NCBI GenBank assembly: GCA_031772625.1
Contig: CM062808.1
Coordinates: 471,445,655-471,509,654, forward strand
DNA: 64,000 nucleotides
Direction of reading: 5' to 3'
Source: Pinus tabuliformis
Lineage: Eukaryota; Streptophyta; Pinopsida; Pinales; Pinaceae
The notes beneath the pieces were generated by a model. It did no database searches, was not told the DNA's origin, and worked only from the letters and a program-made list of their open reading frames with translations. The translations under genes and the position numbers were made by a program. This document shows, in pieces, positions 34,379 through 46,706 of the stretch (the first letter of the stretch is position 1; each line of letters opens with the position of its first letter).

Positions 34379-35195
34379 ATGGAGGTCCCTCTCCTCTAGG
34401 CTACTAAATAATTAATTGCATCCTCTCATATGGAATGATGCACCTTAATATAAATACCACACACTCCCCATTACAGTGCTTGTCATGCATGCAATTAGGG
34501 TGAAGGCTAATTCAAATATTGAGGCAAGTGCTTCACCTCCTACTCCTCCCAAAGGATTCTTGTTAGACTTCTTGTGAGGAAATGCTTTTGCATAGTGCCT
34601 GAATTCATGGCAGTGATTTTTTTTATCTTTCTCAAGTCCTTCTTGCCATTGTTCTTGCTGGTCCCTAGATTGTTTTGGGCCTTCTTGCCCTTACCCTTCT
34701 TTCCCTTCCCAAACAAGGAAAAATTATCTTCCTCCTCAGATTTAGATCTTACTCCATCTCCGGTGTTTTGCTGAATTCCTTCATGCACCAAATCAGACCA
34801 GAGTCTCTCCCAATTTGGAATGTTTTTCCCTTCCATTTACAGAGTCCTAGTAGCTATGCCAGGATTTTGGAAGGCCTAGGAGAGTTAGGTTCACTAGTTC
34901 TGAAGAGGGAATATTTTCTCCAACTCCTCCAAGATCATCTCAACACTGAATGAATCTAGAGAGGTAATGTCGAATGGTTTCTCCTTTATGCATGCAAATG
35001 TTTCTGAGCTTGTCCTGCAATGCCAATTTCTTGGAATCACTACCATTTTTGAATAGCTTAGTGAGGGTCTTCCACATAGCAAAGGAAGTCTCCTTTCCAT
35101 GTAAATTTGAGACTATTTGGTCTCTCACACCCTCTAGGATGGTCCTCCTGGTGTTTGTGGTATCCTTCTTCCACTGGGATAATTATTGTGCATCT
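34379..35195 (-). pseudogene. gag: Gag C-part, knuckle and protease remnant of L-el2
   Basis: 35128-34940 carries RDQIVSNLHGKETSFAMWKT and LRNICMHKGETIRHYLSRF; 34836-34540 carries the Lys-rich nucleocapsid region. The protease start near 34430-34470 reads with Tyr in place of the catalytic Asp and a stop behind it. The N-terminal part of gag is at 39667-39810, beyond element X. Confidence 0.75.
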
Positions 35196-35939
35196 TGTTA
35201 GAGTCGGTCTATTAGCCCTCCATAATCGATCAAAGCTCTTTGCATTTGCATTAGTAGGTGTCTCATCAGTGTCATCTTATTGCATTCCATTAGGCATGCC
35301 ATAACCCTGATGGAGGAGCTTGTGTCTTTATTCCCCTCTTGGCACTGCTGGATCCAGTTTGTTTCAGCCAATAAAATTCTTTACAGGGTCATTGGTCTTG
35401 TCTTGAAGTCAAGGTCCTAAGTTTAGGGTTTAGTCCAATTTTGTCTTTTGAGGTCATGTCTTTAAGGTCAATAAATGCCCAATAGGCCAGAGGGATATCC
35501 AGCAAAGCACCACTTCAGAAGATTTCATATTGTACAGCTAATTTTTACCTTGAGTTCAAAAACCCTGTTTTTGAAGGCAAGGTCATTTTCTCATTTTTTG
35601 TAAAAATTTGTAAAAAATTCAAACTCTCCAGAAGTTGGCATGCAGCCCTGGTCTCCTTTGCCAAGACTCCTCAGAAGCTATCCCTGCAAAAATTTTCAAG
35701 AAAAAGCATCATTTCAACCAATTTCATGACAAAAAGGAAACCACAAGTCAACAGCAATTAGTTTTAAAAAAGTGTCATTTTATAAACATTATAAAGTGGG
35801 TTTGAGGGGAAATAAATTTAAATCAAGCTTATAAAAGCCCCCCTCTCCTCATTTTGTAATTCATTTGCCTCCAAGACTCCAAGAGCAAGTGTGAAAGGCG
35901 ATTTAGTGTGAAACTGGGCGAATTGAGCGACAACACCTG

Positions 35940-36078
35940 CGCGCTACGCATCAGGGCCCGCGCGCTACGCGTTGGGCATGCGCTACGCGTCAGGGCACAC
36001 TCTGCAGTGGAAGAATTGGTTGGGTTCTACGCGTTGGGCGCGCGCTACGCATCAGGACCCGCGCGCTACGCGTTGGGT
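35940..36078. repeat. Alternating GCGCTACGC repeats upstream of X ORF
   Basis: Six copies in 139 bp of a word with two endings: GCGCGCTACGCATCAGG and GCGCGCTACGCGTTGGG. The order is CATCAGG, GTTGGG, GTCAGG, GTTGGG, CATCAGG, GTTGGG. CpG density is far above the surrounding sequence. Confidence 0.85.
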
Positions 36079-36669
36079 TTTCACCTACAGAAACCGCCAG
36101 TGAAGTTTCAAAATGACCTGAAATCTCCTAAGTTTTACAGGTAGGTCTCCAAACATCAATATTTTTTGCTTGCCTAAAGAAAATGAGCATGGAAAATGTG
36201 TCAAATACCAACAAGTATGAAGCATGAAGAAAATCATATGTATCATGTTAAAAATTTCAAATTGAAAGTGAAGCTAGGGTTTTGAGTTTGCTGCTCAAGG
36301 TCATTCTTTTTCAATTCCTCATTTCCCCACATTCCCATTATCACCTCCCTTGTCATTTTCACCTAATATCCCTAACAAAAATATCAAAAGCCCTAAAACC
36401 TACCCCTATCCCTAAAATTCAATAAAATCTCCCTAAACCCTACCTCCTATCAAACCCCTACAAATTATGATTATGTGATGATGTATGTGTCATAATTCCT
36501 TCCCTACATTCCCTTTTTTATATATTTTCCCTGAATCCCCTCAAAAGTCCCCCTCCCTAAAATCTCCCTTGTGTTTTTTGTCCCCTTGGAGCAGCATTCA
36601 AACAATCAAAACAGCAGGTCATTTGAGCAGAAGCAGCAGTACATTTCATCCATTTTTCTCTTGGAAACC

Positions 36670-38202
36670 ATGTCAGAAACCGAAACAGACTATGAGCAAA
36701 GTGATGACCGTGAGTCAACACCGGAGGTTGAGGTGCCAAGGAGGCCTCACAGGGGTGGTAAGGGTGGTCAGCATGTGAGAGAGGAGCCATCCTCTTTGGC
36801 CTATTTTCAAGCTTGTCCACTTGCAGTCACATGTTTCCGTCATCAAGCATGCTATGAATATTGCGAAAGAATTTCTCAAATTCAGCACCACAGGGAATTG
36901 GTCCGCTTGTTTGTATTAAATTTGCACAACGGACATGTGAATCTTGCAGGGGTGGATTTTACATTGTCACCTGAGATGGTTGCTCAAGCAATAGGGATAC
37001 CCAATGTTGGAGAAGAATGGAACAAGCGCCAGCTGTTGGACAGATTTTAGTATGAGCCCTACATTAAACCTGTATATATGAGGCACATGACTGGTGTATT
37101 TCCTTTCAGATTCTTGAGAGATGAGTATGCACCCTTGATGAGGGTCATCATTTGCTATTTCACCTGTGAGGGCAGATTTTTACGTTTGTATTCATACCAT
37201 ATCCGCTTGTTGATGCATTTCACACGGGTACGGATGATGAACATTAATTTCTTCATGTGCAAGAATATTGAGAGGATGGTGCCCTTGGTGCAGAGAAAGA
37301 GCCCAGCACAGCAACACAGGAGCATCTACCATTATGCTTTGATCAAGATTGTGGTCATGCATCAGTTGGCACAGCAGGGTATTCCGTGGGAGGATTTCAT
37401 CTCTCGAGATTTCTTCACAGTGCCACAGCCACCCCCTGAGGTTGTTCATGAGAAGGGAGGACCTTCACAGCATAATGACATCCCTGAGCCCAGACATGTC
37501 AGCTCCCCTCCATTGGTCACATATCAGAGAGGCCATAAGGCCTTATTTGCATCAGCTCGACGAGTATTTTCTCCACATCAGGTGGAAGGGGTCTCGCCTT
37601 CTTCATCAGCACCACGAGTGTTATCTCCACACCAGGTGGAAGGGGCCTCGCTTCTGACAGCAGCACAGGTATCAGAGAGGGGCGAGCAGCCCATGATTGA
37701 GGAGGGAATGTCAGGTGATCCAGATATTGACATCATTGATCTTGACACCCGTTCTCCTAGCTCGGAGCTTAAGGAGATCATTCAGCAACGGGAGGCTGAA
37801 AATTGCTTGTTGCAAGAAAAATTAGAGAGGGCACAATGGAAAATCACATATTTAGAGCAGCACAACAAGCAATTAGAAGATGAGCACACTCTCGATGAGT
37901 TGCGGAGGATCCATGAAGACCGCAACTTGGCTCGTAAGAGACCCGGTGATTTGGTACCCATTGAGAGAGAGGCTATGCTTCTCCATGTCAATGCTCATTT
38001 GGAGAGGTTGCTGGCCAAGGCTAACAATGATAAGGACATGCTCCGGAACATGAAAAACCATTATTGGGCTCGAATGCACGTATGTAAGGCAAAAATGAAG
38101 GTGCTCAAAGGACGGTTGGCCAAGGCACTAAAACGAAGAAAAAGGCCCGATCCCCTCCACATCTTGGCTGAGGCTTCCTTGAAGGAGCATGGTGCTAAAT
38201 GA
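36670..38202 (+). pseudogene. Element X ORF: mobile-domain-like N-part, coiled-coil C-part
   Basis: ATG 36670 starts MSETETDYEQSDDRES; the frame is open for 510 codons to TGA 38200-38202 except for one TAG at 37048 (codon 127). Residues about 45-270 match the extra ORF of element B in layout: VNLAGVDFTLSPEMVAQAIG corresponds to VRIPVTEEDIAQVSGL, and YFTCEGRFLRLYSYHIRLL to YLTCEGHY then VYQHDFALL. A Pro/Ser linker holds two near-identical SPHQVEG repeats. Residues about 360-480 are heptad-like (ELKEIIQQREAENCLLQEKL), predicting a coiled coil, followed by a very basic end (KGRLAKALKRRKRPD). No catalytic motif is recognised. It is the only gene of X. Function unknown. Confidence 0.7.
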
Positions 38203-38286
38203 CTTACCTCCAGCACAAATTTCAAAAAATTTTGAGCATTTTTGGTCATTTGTGAATTTTTTGGGCAAAAAACAGGTTTTCTTCCC

Positions 38287-38669
38287 CAACGCGTAGCGCG
38301 CCGCGCGCTACCCTGAAGATGGGCAACTCCATTTCATGAAAACTCAGCATTTTTGGGATTTTAATGCAAAAATACACTTTCTCAGCAATTGCCAAGAAAT
38401 TTCACCAAGTTTTGAGCCTCCAGAAGGTCAAAAAACATGCAAAAAATGACTTTCTGCCACCCTTTTGACAGACAGGAAGCAGTCTTGGGAGATTGCAATT
38501 TTGGAGGGGAAAATGGTCACCAAATTCAAAAATTCCACTTGGGTTGGAAAGTAGACATCCAGACCTTTCCAACAAGCCCACTTTTGCCTCATTTGGACAC
38601 CGGGAAGTGCCTCAAAAGTAGGCCCAAAGGCGCGCTATGCGTTGAGATTTAGGGCGCTACGCATCAGGC
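38287..38669. repeat. GCGCTACGC repeats downstream of X ORF
   Basis: Three or four more copies of the word lie at 38287-38314 (one inverted, CCAACGCGTAGCGCGCC) and 38630-38669 (GCGCGCTATGCGTTGAG, GCGCTACGCATCAGG). The ORF is therefore bracketed by the same words on both sides. Confidence 0.8.
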
Positions 38670-39661
38670 TATTTTCACAGAAATGCACCTACAGCTCAGC
38701 AAAACGCAGTTTTGACTAGGTTTGACTTTTTGGAGTGGATTTTGATCCTCCTTGATGTAAATGATGTAATTTTATGATACTTTGACACTTATTTATCTCT
38801 TCTAGAAGATTCATTCATGAAATAGGCAAAAATTTAATGAATGAATTGGTTTCCTAGCTTATAGAGGCAAGTTGTTTTGACTGCCTAGATTTTAGTGCTC
38901 AGTTTGGAATTGGTTGAAACAGTTCCTAGGATAGTGAGATCGACCCCTAGAGGCAAGGAAAGATGTTAGATTGCCTATATTATGTACTTTCTTGGTCATT
39001 TTCATGGTTGGACTCTTGAGGGAGAAAGCTTCTATTGTATTACTCATTGCATCTCTGCAATTTTGGCAAAGGAAGAAAGACCAGGGTTTTGCAGTCCTTT
39101 TTGGGATTCCTGTGGTTACATGTATTGATGGTGTGTTCTCTTTGTATTTTTAAGTTTGTTATGTGTATCATCTTCTTACTTTTCCTTCTGCAAATTAGGC
39201 AAATGAAGTGTTAAAGTAGAATTCATGATTGCCATGCTCTGCTTTTAAGTTTGCTTAATATCAATGTTTTCATCTGTTTAAGGAGAACTCAAGGTGTTTA
39301 ATTGCTCTCCTTAGCTCCTCATCAGTCATTCTTGCCCATCTGACTCTTTCAAAGGCATCAATACAGTCTCCTACCTTGCCCCAAAGAACCCCCTGCAAAA
39401 ACTGTGTCCAATCCCCGCACCCAAAATTGCCTTTCCCCAACTTTCCACAGAAACCCTAAAATCGCAAATCAAACCTTTTATCAGTTTACTAGCCTAAAAT
39501 CAGTGTTCTTTATTGGTTATCTCCGCCCTTATAAGATCTTTGCTGAGATATACCGGAGAGAGCCCTCTCCTGCCCCGTAGGGCTAGCTACGAGGCTAAGT
39601 GGTTTGATGTTGCCTTGGAGTTTTCCTTTCTCAGCCTGAGGTGAAATTTCAAGCGCTAACA
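38670..39661. other. Right part of element X, no gene seen
   Basis: A/T-rich non-coding sequence. The last 130 bases are more G/C-rich. No LTR partner of 35196-35500 is visible here. Confidence 0.5.
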
Positions 39662-39666
39662 CATCT

Positions 39667-39810
39667 GATATTACTGGCTTTGGAATGTCAGTTTGGGTGT
39701 ACTCCAACACACCATTGTCATTGAGCACTTCTTCCATTCTATCATTGCAGGCTATGAAATTCTAGGTTCCCTCAAGGGCATAATTCAATCTCAATCCATT
39801 GAAAGACATT
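39667..39810 (-). pseudogene. gag: Gag N-terminus of L-el2
   Basis: The minus strand from 39810 encodes the MSFNGL start, then a stop, NFIACNDRMEEVLNDNGVLE and YTQTDIPKPVISD, where element X interrupts it. It continues at 35195. Confidence 0.75.
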
Positions 39811-40454
39811 TTCTCGCATGAAAGAAAAACTGCTTCACTAAATTTGGAAATTTAACTCTCTAAAGGAGAAGATCTATTACCTGGTTTCTAGTGTGATTTA
39901 TACTCTGATACCATGTAGAAATTAATAGAAATTTTCTACTACTGATGTATTCGAACTGAAAACAAGAGATTTCAAATTTCCTCTACTGTTCTACAGAATG
40001 GAAATTACAATTTAGAAAACATGTAATGAAATGCATCCATTAAAACTCCATAAGAACACAATGATTTATAGGGGAACCCAACTGAGAAAAACCCCTCCGC
40101 TACTTTTCATTAATCAGACAAGAATGGGAAACTATTACAATGTCTTGCTTCGATCCTGATGCATAACCAGCACTGTAAACATGTTCTCTTGTTGACTGCC
40201 CTGCTTTAGCCAACACTTAGTAAATTCAAGGCCCCAACTTGCTCCTATTTCCTTAGGAAATACTGGAGGAAATTAGCTCCTAAAAGATAGGAATTTTGTC
40301 CTATTTTATTGCCAATTCCCAAGGAATGATTCACTTGCTTAACTACCAAGCCTATGCACTCAACTTGTATACAATTGATAATTACAATGTTCCTTTTCCT
40401 CCACTCCAGCTAGGTAATTCAGATTCCATGCATGTTTGGGTTATTTTTAGGTTC

Positions 40455-43430
40455 TAAGAAGTACACCCCAAGTTGAATGTTGCCCTTTAAAGTTCCTATA
40501 AAGTGATATAACAAATTGTCCTATAGAATGTTCTTTACTCTGATGTTCGACTTTTGAAATTGCTAAATATGTGCTATAATTGGACCTCTTTGTTGGATAT
40601 TTATCAACTATCTCAAGAATGTGTTGCTCTTAATATCCCCATGGTGTGTTATCAATATTTGTAAAAGTGGATCAAGAGAGAATAAAATATTCTTTTCATT
40701 CACAAAGCTATTGATCTTAGATAGATTGATCAAGTTATAAACAAAAGGATGAAATAGTTACCTTTTGTACAGTAGGAAGTTGGTTACCTTTCGTAAAGTT
40801 GGAACATGGTGTAGATCAAAGAATTGATCCATCTAGAATATCCATGTAACAATATCTTTACCATCAAACTTCCTCGTATATTTCTTGGGAATTAGTTAGT
40901 TCCTTAGTCCCGAGTAGAATCTTGAATAATGCATATCTGGCATCACAATATTTCAATTAAAAAAATAGATCTTCTAATTGAAAACTAAGATAATTTCAAG
41001 TTAACATACCTAGAAAAATTGTAGTTTATAGATTGTATTGTTTGCCAAAGTCCCTCCTGAAAGGCCTCTAAATTTTTGGCTCTTGTGAGGTTAAAATTTT
41101 GATTTGTAGTAGCCTTATACTTTTTCTTTGAAATTCCATAGGATGGGTGGAGATAAATTTACAGTAACTTCCCCAAAACTTATATTTTTAACCCTTTTCA
41201 AGAGAAAAAACTTATCTGATCCACCATGTGTGCTATTTTTCATGTCAACTCCAGAAGCTTGTACCCAAAAGTTATGTCATGTATTATTTTCAAACAAATT
41301 AGTGACACTAACTTTAAACAATTAGGGCTTTAGATATGACAATTTTACCAAGACACTTATTTGAGACAAGTTTCAAGACTAGTCCAAAACCCTAATTTCC
41401 ACAACTTGTATGTCTAAAAGAAAAGTGAACTATATCCTAAAATTTTTACCATAGATACTTGATAGGTCTCCTTAGTCTCCCCAAAATTTAAATATTTGAA
41501 ACATCCTCGAGAAAATTCATAGAAACAATCCCTAGATGGCTCATTTGGGACAAAATTTAAGGTTAGTAAAAAACCCTAATTTCCATAGGTTATATCTTCA
41601 AAAGTATAGAAATATAGAACTTGACATTTTGAAAACAAATGCTTTTCATTAGGGGAAATTTCAAGTCTAAAATGTGCCTCCTAAGGAAAATAATAAAATA
41701 ATAGTTAAATAATACACTAAGAGTTATTAAATTTCAAAGGAAGGAAATAAAACTACCTCTTTATATTTCATTTTTTACTAAGTTATCTCCTCATAGGTTT
41801 ACTCTAATTTCAAGTGTAGGACCTTGTTGGATGTGGGATTAAATTTTTCTTCTAATGACTATCACTTTGCATATTTTTTGTAGACCCACAATGAGATAAA
41901 TTAGAAATACATGAAAACAATCCTTTTCGAAATGTGTTTCTAGTTTTTCTCACTGTGAGTTTAACAAAAGTATACATAGTGGGTAGTTAGTGGATGCATA
42001 ATTAAATTCCATCTCTAACAAAAACCTACATTTGAATTTTGAGTAAACCTATAAGGAGATAAGTTGAAAATATAATTAAAAAAAGTAGTTTACTTCATTT
42101 TCCTAAAAAATGCATCTTGAATCCTATTGGTTCTTTTAAAGTTGATTTTGATAATATAAATTTTGTTTTGAGCCCAATTTTTTACCTCAAAACTCCTTTA
42201 ATGTTATGTCTTCTTGGGATCCCCAAAATTTCCTAGTCTGAACTATCCTAATAGAATGTTATAGTGAAAACACCAAGATGACTCATTTAAAGGAGCCAAA
42301 CCCAAGGCTTTTATGCTTTGAAACCAAATGGAGTGCACCAAACACTCAAATAGCATAAAAAGAGAAATATGAGTAAGTCCACGCCTTGAGAATGAGAGAT
42401 AATAATGAATGTGAATCTTCTTTGAGGGAAATCCACCCTTTACAATAGAATACGTTTACAAGATGGGATGATTTCTAAAACTAGGTCTCCTTGGTATATA
42501 TACCAGACAAAAGTTACAATTACAATTGAAGGGTATAGCTAACAATACTAGTATAACAATAGAATGCAATAAATCAATATCTAGGGCCTAAAAGCATGAA
42601 AGTTAAAAAAGAAATAAGATGGGCATCACTAGCCATTGTAAGAAACAATGACATTTCCCCTTCTCCAATAGTTAATAAATAATAAAAGAAAATATTGGAA
42701 ACTCTCTACAATAGTGTTAATATCCATATTGTTTAAGCCATTGATCTTGAATCTGGAAGATAAACCAATAGTCTAAATACTAAAATAGTTGGAATTCCTA
42801 GAAATCTAAATGGAAAAACCAACATTCGATGGGACTTCACTAGGTTCTTTATTTCTTCGATATGTGCAAATTATAATATGCTCAAGATGTCTAGTCCAAT
42901 CTTAGTATTCACATGGGAATTTGGATAGCAATTCCTCTCACTCTTAACAAAAAAACATCCCTATTCCTATGGGGTGCAAGACTAAATAAGAGAATAACTT
43001 AACTAGCGGCTTAGCAAAGTTTCCACAAGTCTTCATTTCCCTCAAGTCTAGTGTTGAATTGTCCTCTTTTGTCCTTTTTTACTCAAATATATTTGAGAAA
43101 CAATTTCTAATGTTTTTGTTTTTTAAATGCAAAATTTTTCTCTTGTTTACCTCTATGTGTGTGTGTGTGTGTGTGTTTTCTTTCCATTCATCATGCATAC
43201 ATTCATAATATTATATTAATGTAGGTTTGAAAAAAAATACTAAACTAGCTACTACGAAATAAGAGAGAAGAGAGAATAAAACAAAAAAGAAAATTGACTA
43301 ACAAAAGAGACAATTTGAATTACTCATGAAACTTTAATTTGATATTATTGTCGAACATGAATATAATAAATAATGTTTCCATGAGAGAAACAAAATTCGA
43401 ATGAGGTTTGGGTTCCCTTATGGATGCACT
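40455..43430. other. Unresolved A/T-rich spacer between L-el2 and L-el3
   Basis: No gene recognised. The segment 43200-43300 (AAATACTAAACTAGCTACTACG and onward) resembles 51530-51590, which I assign to the 5' LTR of family R, so the right part of the spacer may be the other R LTR. The phrase CCCTAATTTCCA recurs at about 41390 and 41570. A (GT)n microsatellite is at 43156-43177. The left junction cuts the right LTR of L-el2. Confidence 0.45.
43156..43177. repeat. (TG)11 microsatellite
   Basis: An uninterrupted TG run of 22 bases. Confidence 0.95.
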
Positions 43431-44438
43431 TGTAAAAAGTAATAGAAATTTGCTACTATTGAGGTATTCAAACTGAAAACAAGAGATTACAAATTTCCTC
43501 TACTATTTCATGGAATGGAAATCATAATTTAGAAAAACATGTAATGACATGCAACCATTAAAATACCACAAGAACACAATGATTTACATGGGAACCCAAT
43601 TGGGGAAAACACCTTCACTTCTTTTCATTAATCATATGAGAGTGAGAAACTATTACAATGTCTTGCTTTGATCCTGACGCACAACGTGCATTGTAAAACT
43701 TTTCTCCTACTCACTATACTACTATGGTAAACACTTATCCAATTCAAGGCCCCAACCTGCTCCTATTTCCTTACACAATCCTCGAGGAAATTAGCTCCTA
43801 AAAGATAGGATTTTTCTCCTATTTTCTTGCACAATTCCCAAGGAATTATTCACTTGCTTAACTAGCAAGCCTACACATTCAACTAGTATACAATTGATAA
43901 TTACAATGTGCCTTTTCCTCCACTCTAGCTAGGCAATTCGAATTTCATGCATGTCTGAGCTATTTTTAGCTTATCCACTAGTTTAACTGAGAGATCCTTG
44001 AGTTAACAACAATTTTACTACTCAGATGACCTTCAACTGACTCAACTTAGTACTTGTGCTCAATTAACTGAGTCAAACTGACATAGATTGCTAAATTTTA
44101 GCAATCACTTCATACACTACTCTACTTCTAGCCTCTAACTCGAATTTATTAAGTGAACTAGTAGAAAAAAGCCATGTCACACAAGTTAACTGCAATCCAA
44201 GTCATCCTGTTGATGTAGAAAATCGAATTACTAAATTTGACTAAGGCACAAGTCAAATTTAGCCTTTCTTTCTACATTTCTAACACTCCCTCTTATCAAG
44301 AAAGGGATTTTGAACTACCCCTATCCTTCACCTATGGAATTCAAATTTTCCTCTTGAAAATGCCTTCGTTAAGTTATCTGCATCCTGATCCTCAGTTGGA
44401 ATGTAGTATAACATCATAATTCTCCTTTAAACTCAATC

Positions 44439-45162
44439 CTACAAGTGATGGTACCTGATATCATTGTGCTTAGACTTGTCATGAAATATTGGATTCTCAA
44501 AAAGTTTGATACAACTCTGATTATCACAATGAATCACTATCGGATGCATCTCCTGACTGAAAAGTCTCACCAATATTTTCCTCATCCATATGGCCTCACA
44601 TGTTGCTCGAATTGCAACTATGTATTCAGCATTTGCTGAGATGAGTGCCACAAACCTTTGTTTCCTACTATACAAGGAAATAGCTGTAGACCCAACATTG
44701 AAGATAACACTTGAAGTAATTTTCTTGTCTAATGGACTCCCTACCCAATCTACATCAGTGAAGCCTTGGATCTTCACTCTCTCTGCCCTTTTGTACCATA
44801 ATCCATACTCGAGTGAGCCTATGAGGTACCTCAATGCATGCTTTGTTTCCTTCCAATATAACTTGGTAGGATTCACCATGGATTGACTTAACTGATTAAC
44901 TGCATAGAAAATGTCAAGCCTTATGTTTACCATATACATCAAGGATCCCACAAGCTATCTGTAGATGGTGGCATCTACTTCCTCTCCTAAAGAAGCACTC
45001 CCTCCATTTTGTAGCTAGAGGTGTGTCCATAGGCTTGCAGTTCTTCATGTGAAATCTCTGAAGTATTTCAGAGGCATAATTCCCCTGACTCACAAACAAC
45101 TCACCATCACCCTGCCATACTTCCAACCCAAGGAAGTAATGCATGAAGCCCATGTATTTCAT
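44439..45162 (-). pseudogene. RT C-terminus and RNase H of L-el3
   Basis: 45162-44914 reads KYMGFMHYFLGLEVWQGDGE and LQRFHMKNCKPMDTPLATKW; after a frameshift, 44951-44439 reads GSLMYMVNIRLDIFYAVNQL, TKHALRYLIGSLEYGLWYKR, GFTDVDWVGSPLDKKITSSV, AEYIVAIRATCEAIWMRKIL and CDNQSCIKLFENPIFHDKSK. It is the most complete RNase H of the three copies (TDVDW retained). The YVDD region upstream near 45230 is still recognisable. Confidence 0.82.
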
Positions 45163-46085
45163 CTCAAATTATCTCGCAATGTCCTCCTTGGAAGAGAGGA
45201 TCAACTGCTTATCCCTTGTAAGTATCAAGTCATCAACATACAAAACTAATATTAGCAAATTTCCATCTACCACAATGTGATAGAGATTGGCATATGCTTC
45301 ACTTTTGGTAAAGCCCATTCCACTGAGATATGTGTCAATCTAAGTGTACAATGCTTAGGGAACCTATTTGAGACCATACACGGCTCTCCTAAGTCTACAT
45401 ATATTTGTCTCCCTGTCATATGTCTCAAACCCCTCTAGATGCTCTATGTAAATTTCTTCCTCAACAACACCATTGAGAAAGACTGTCTTCACATCCATCT
45501 GATGGATCTTCCACCCCATCTACACAACTACTTATAGAATGGTTCTGATGGCGAAATATATTGCCACTAGGGAAAACGTTTCTTCATATTCCACTCCCTA
45601 TACATAAGAGAAGCCTTTGTACACAAATCTGGCCTTATACTTCTCGATGTTCCCATCAGTTGCATGCTTCATTTTTGGATCCATGTGGAACCAACTACTG
45701 AGTTGTTCTCTAGTCTTGGCACCACCTCGCATACATTGTTCTTCATGATCGAGTCATGCTCCTCAACCATGGCATCAACCTACACTGGTTGAGAAATTTC
45801 TTCGTCAAATGAAGAAGGTTCTGTCTCAATGAATTATGTCATGAGAGCCATATACCCAATGTATTTTTCTGGTGACCTCCTCTTCCCACACTGAGATGAA
45901 AGAGCTCCCACATGCTCTTGTGCATCCTACACCAATTTGTCATATTCTTTGGTTCTCTTTCTCCCGTCTTAGGAATATTTTGGTTGAGTGGGTGCCTCCA
46001 CTTTGTCTCCTGTCTACTCCTCTACATGTGGCTACTCCACAACATCCTAAAGATCTGTCTGAGGCTCCTCCTTTGGAACTAACAA
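45163..46085 (-). pseudogene. RT N-terminal region of L-el3, decayed
   Basis: Collinear with L-el1 and L-el2. LVLYVDDLILT-type sequence lies near 45200-45250. Stops and shifts elsewhere, no long frame. Confidence 0.6.
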
Positions 46086-46706
46086 CTACTCGTTCTTTGG
46101 GATACTCAATTCTAACTCTAGAGAGCATCTCATAGCCTTCTCCTCATCAAATTTGATATCTCTCCTCACTATTGTTACCTTGAGTGAGGGAAAATACACC
46201 CTATAGTTATGTGGTGTCTTTGTGTCTCCTACAAAGACTCCCATCTCAAATGTAGGCTCAATTTTCTTGCTGTCATCCTTAGAGACTTGGTGAGACAAAG
46301 TAGCTCAAAAAATCATGAAATAAGATACATCTGGATTCCTCCTAGAGAAAGCTTCTTCAGATGTCATCATGCCAAGTACTCTATGAGGGCTCTTGTTCTG
46401 AAAATCAATTGCGGTATTGCATGCTTCTGCCCATATATGTAATGGAAACCCCTAATCATGCAACAAGGATCTCGGTGCTCCCACTGTGCTTATGTTCTTC
46501 CTTGCAACTGCCCCATTTTTCTATGGGTTATGGGGAGTTATCAGTTCCCTTGTAATGCCCTCTTTGGCATAAAATTCCTTGAAGGTCCTAGAAACATATT
46601 CTCCTCCATTATTACCTCTAAGGGCTTTCAGTTTATGACTAGTCTCCTTTTCAACAATTGCTTTTAATTCAATTTTTTTATAGAAAACTTCATCCTTCTT
46701 CCGCAT
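46086..46706 (-). pseudogene. Integrase core and C-terminus of L-el3
   Basis: 46706-46521 reads KKDEVFYKKIELKAIVEKET, then KALRGNNGGEYVSRTFKEFY; the catalytic Asp of the usual SDNGGE is Asn. The C-terminus 46298-46086 reads KTPHNYRVYFPSLKVTIVRR and DIKFDEEKAMRCSLE. Confidence 0.78.

Larger units (their letters stand above)
35196..39661 (+). mobile_element. Element X: 4466-bp TG...CA insertion with one ORF, TSD CATCT
   Basis: CATCT lies at 35191-35195 and 39662-39666. The ends are TGTTAGAGTCGG and AAGCGCTAACA, a 6-bp TGTTAG/CTAACA inversion. The uninterrupted L-el1 and L-el3 gag reads through TGTGCATCTGATATTG or similar, confirming an insertion. TG...CA ends with a 5-bp TSD indicate an integrase product. 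I find no second LTR, primer site or gag-pol inside, so it is either a giant solo LTR or a non-autonomous element whose LTRs are unrecognisable. It carries a coiled-coil ORF and flanking CpG-rich repeats. Confidence 0.78.
30522..40454 (-). mobile_element. L-el2: copia element interrupted by element X, right LTR truncated
   Basis: Left LTR 30522-31362; right LTR 39914-40454, cut after GGGTTATTTTTAGGT so about 320 bp are missing. The primer site next to the right LTR is well kept (TGGTATCAGAGTATAAATC on the minus strand). Element X (35196-39661) splits gag with TSD CATCT. It lacks the 388-bp solo LTR of L-el1, giving the empty site. Confidence 0.87.

Noticed and set aside
37048..37050. Programmed UAG readthrough joining the two halves of the X ORF
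   Set aside because: Several unrelated elements here have TAG in place of likely CAG, so deamination explains it more simply. I saw no readthrough context such as CAATTA after the stop.
35196..39661. Element X as a DNA transposon
   Set aside because: The inverted ends are only 6 bp, are TG...CA, and the TSD is 5 bp, all typical of integrase. No transposase or longer inverted repeat was found.
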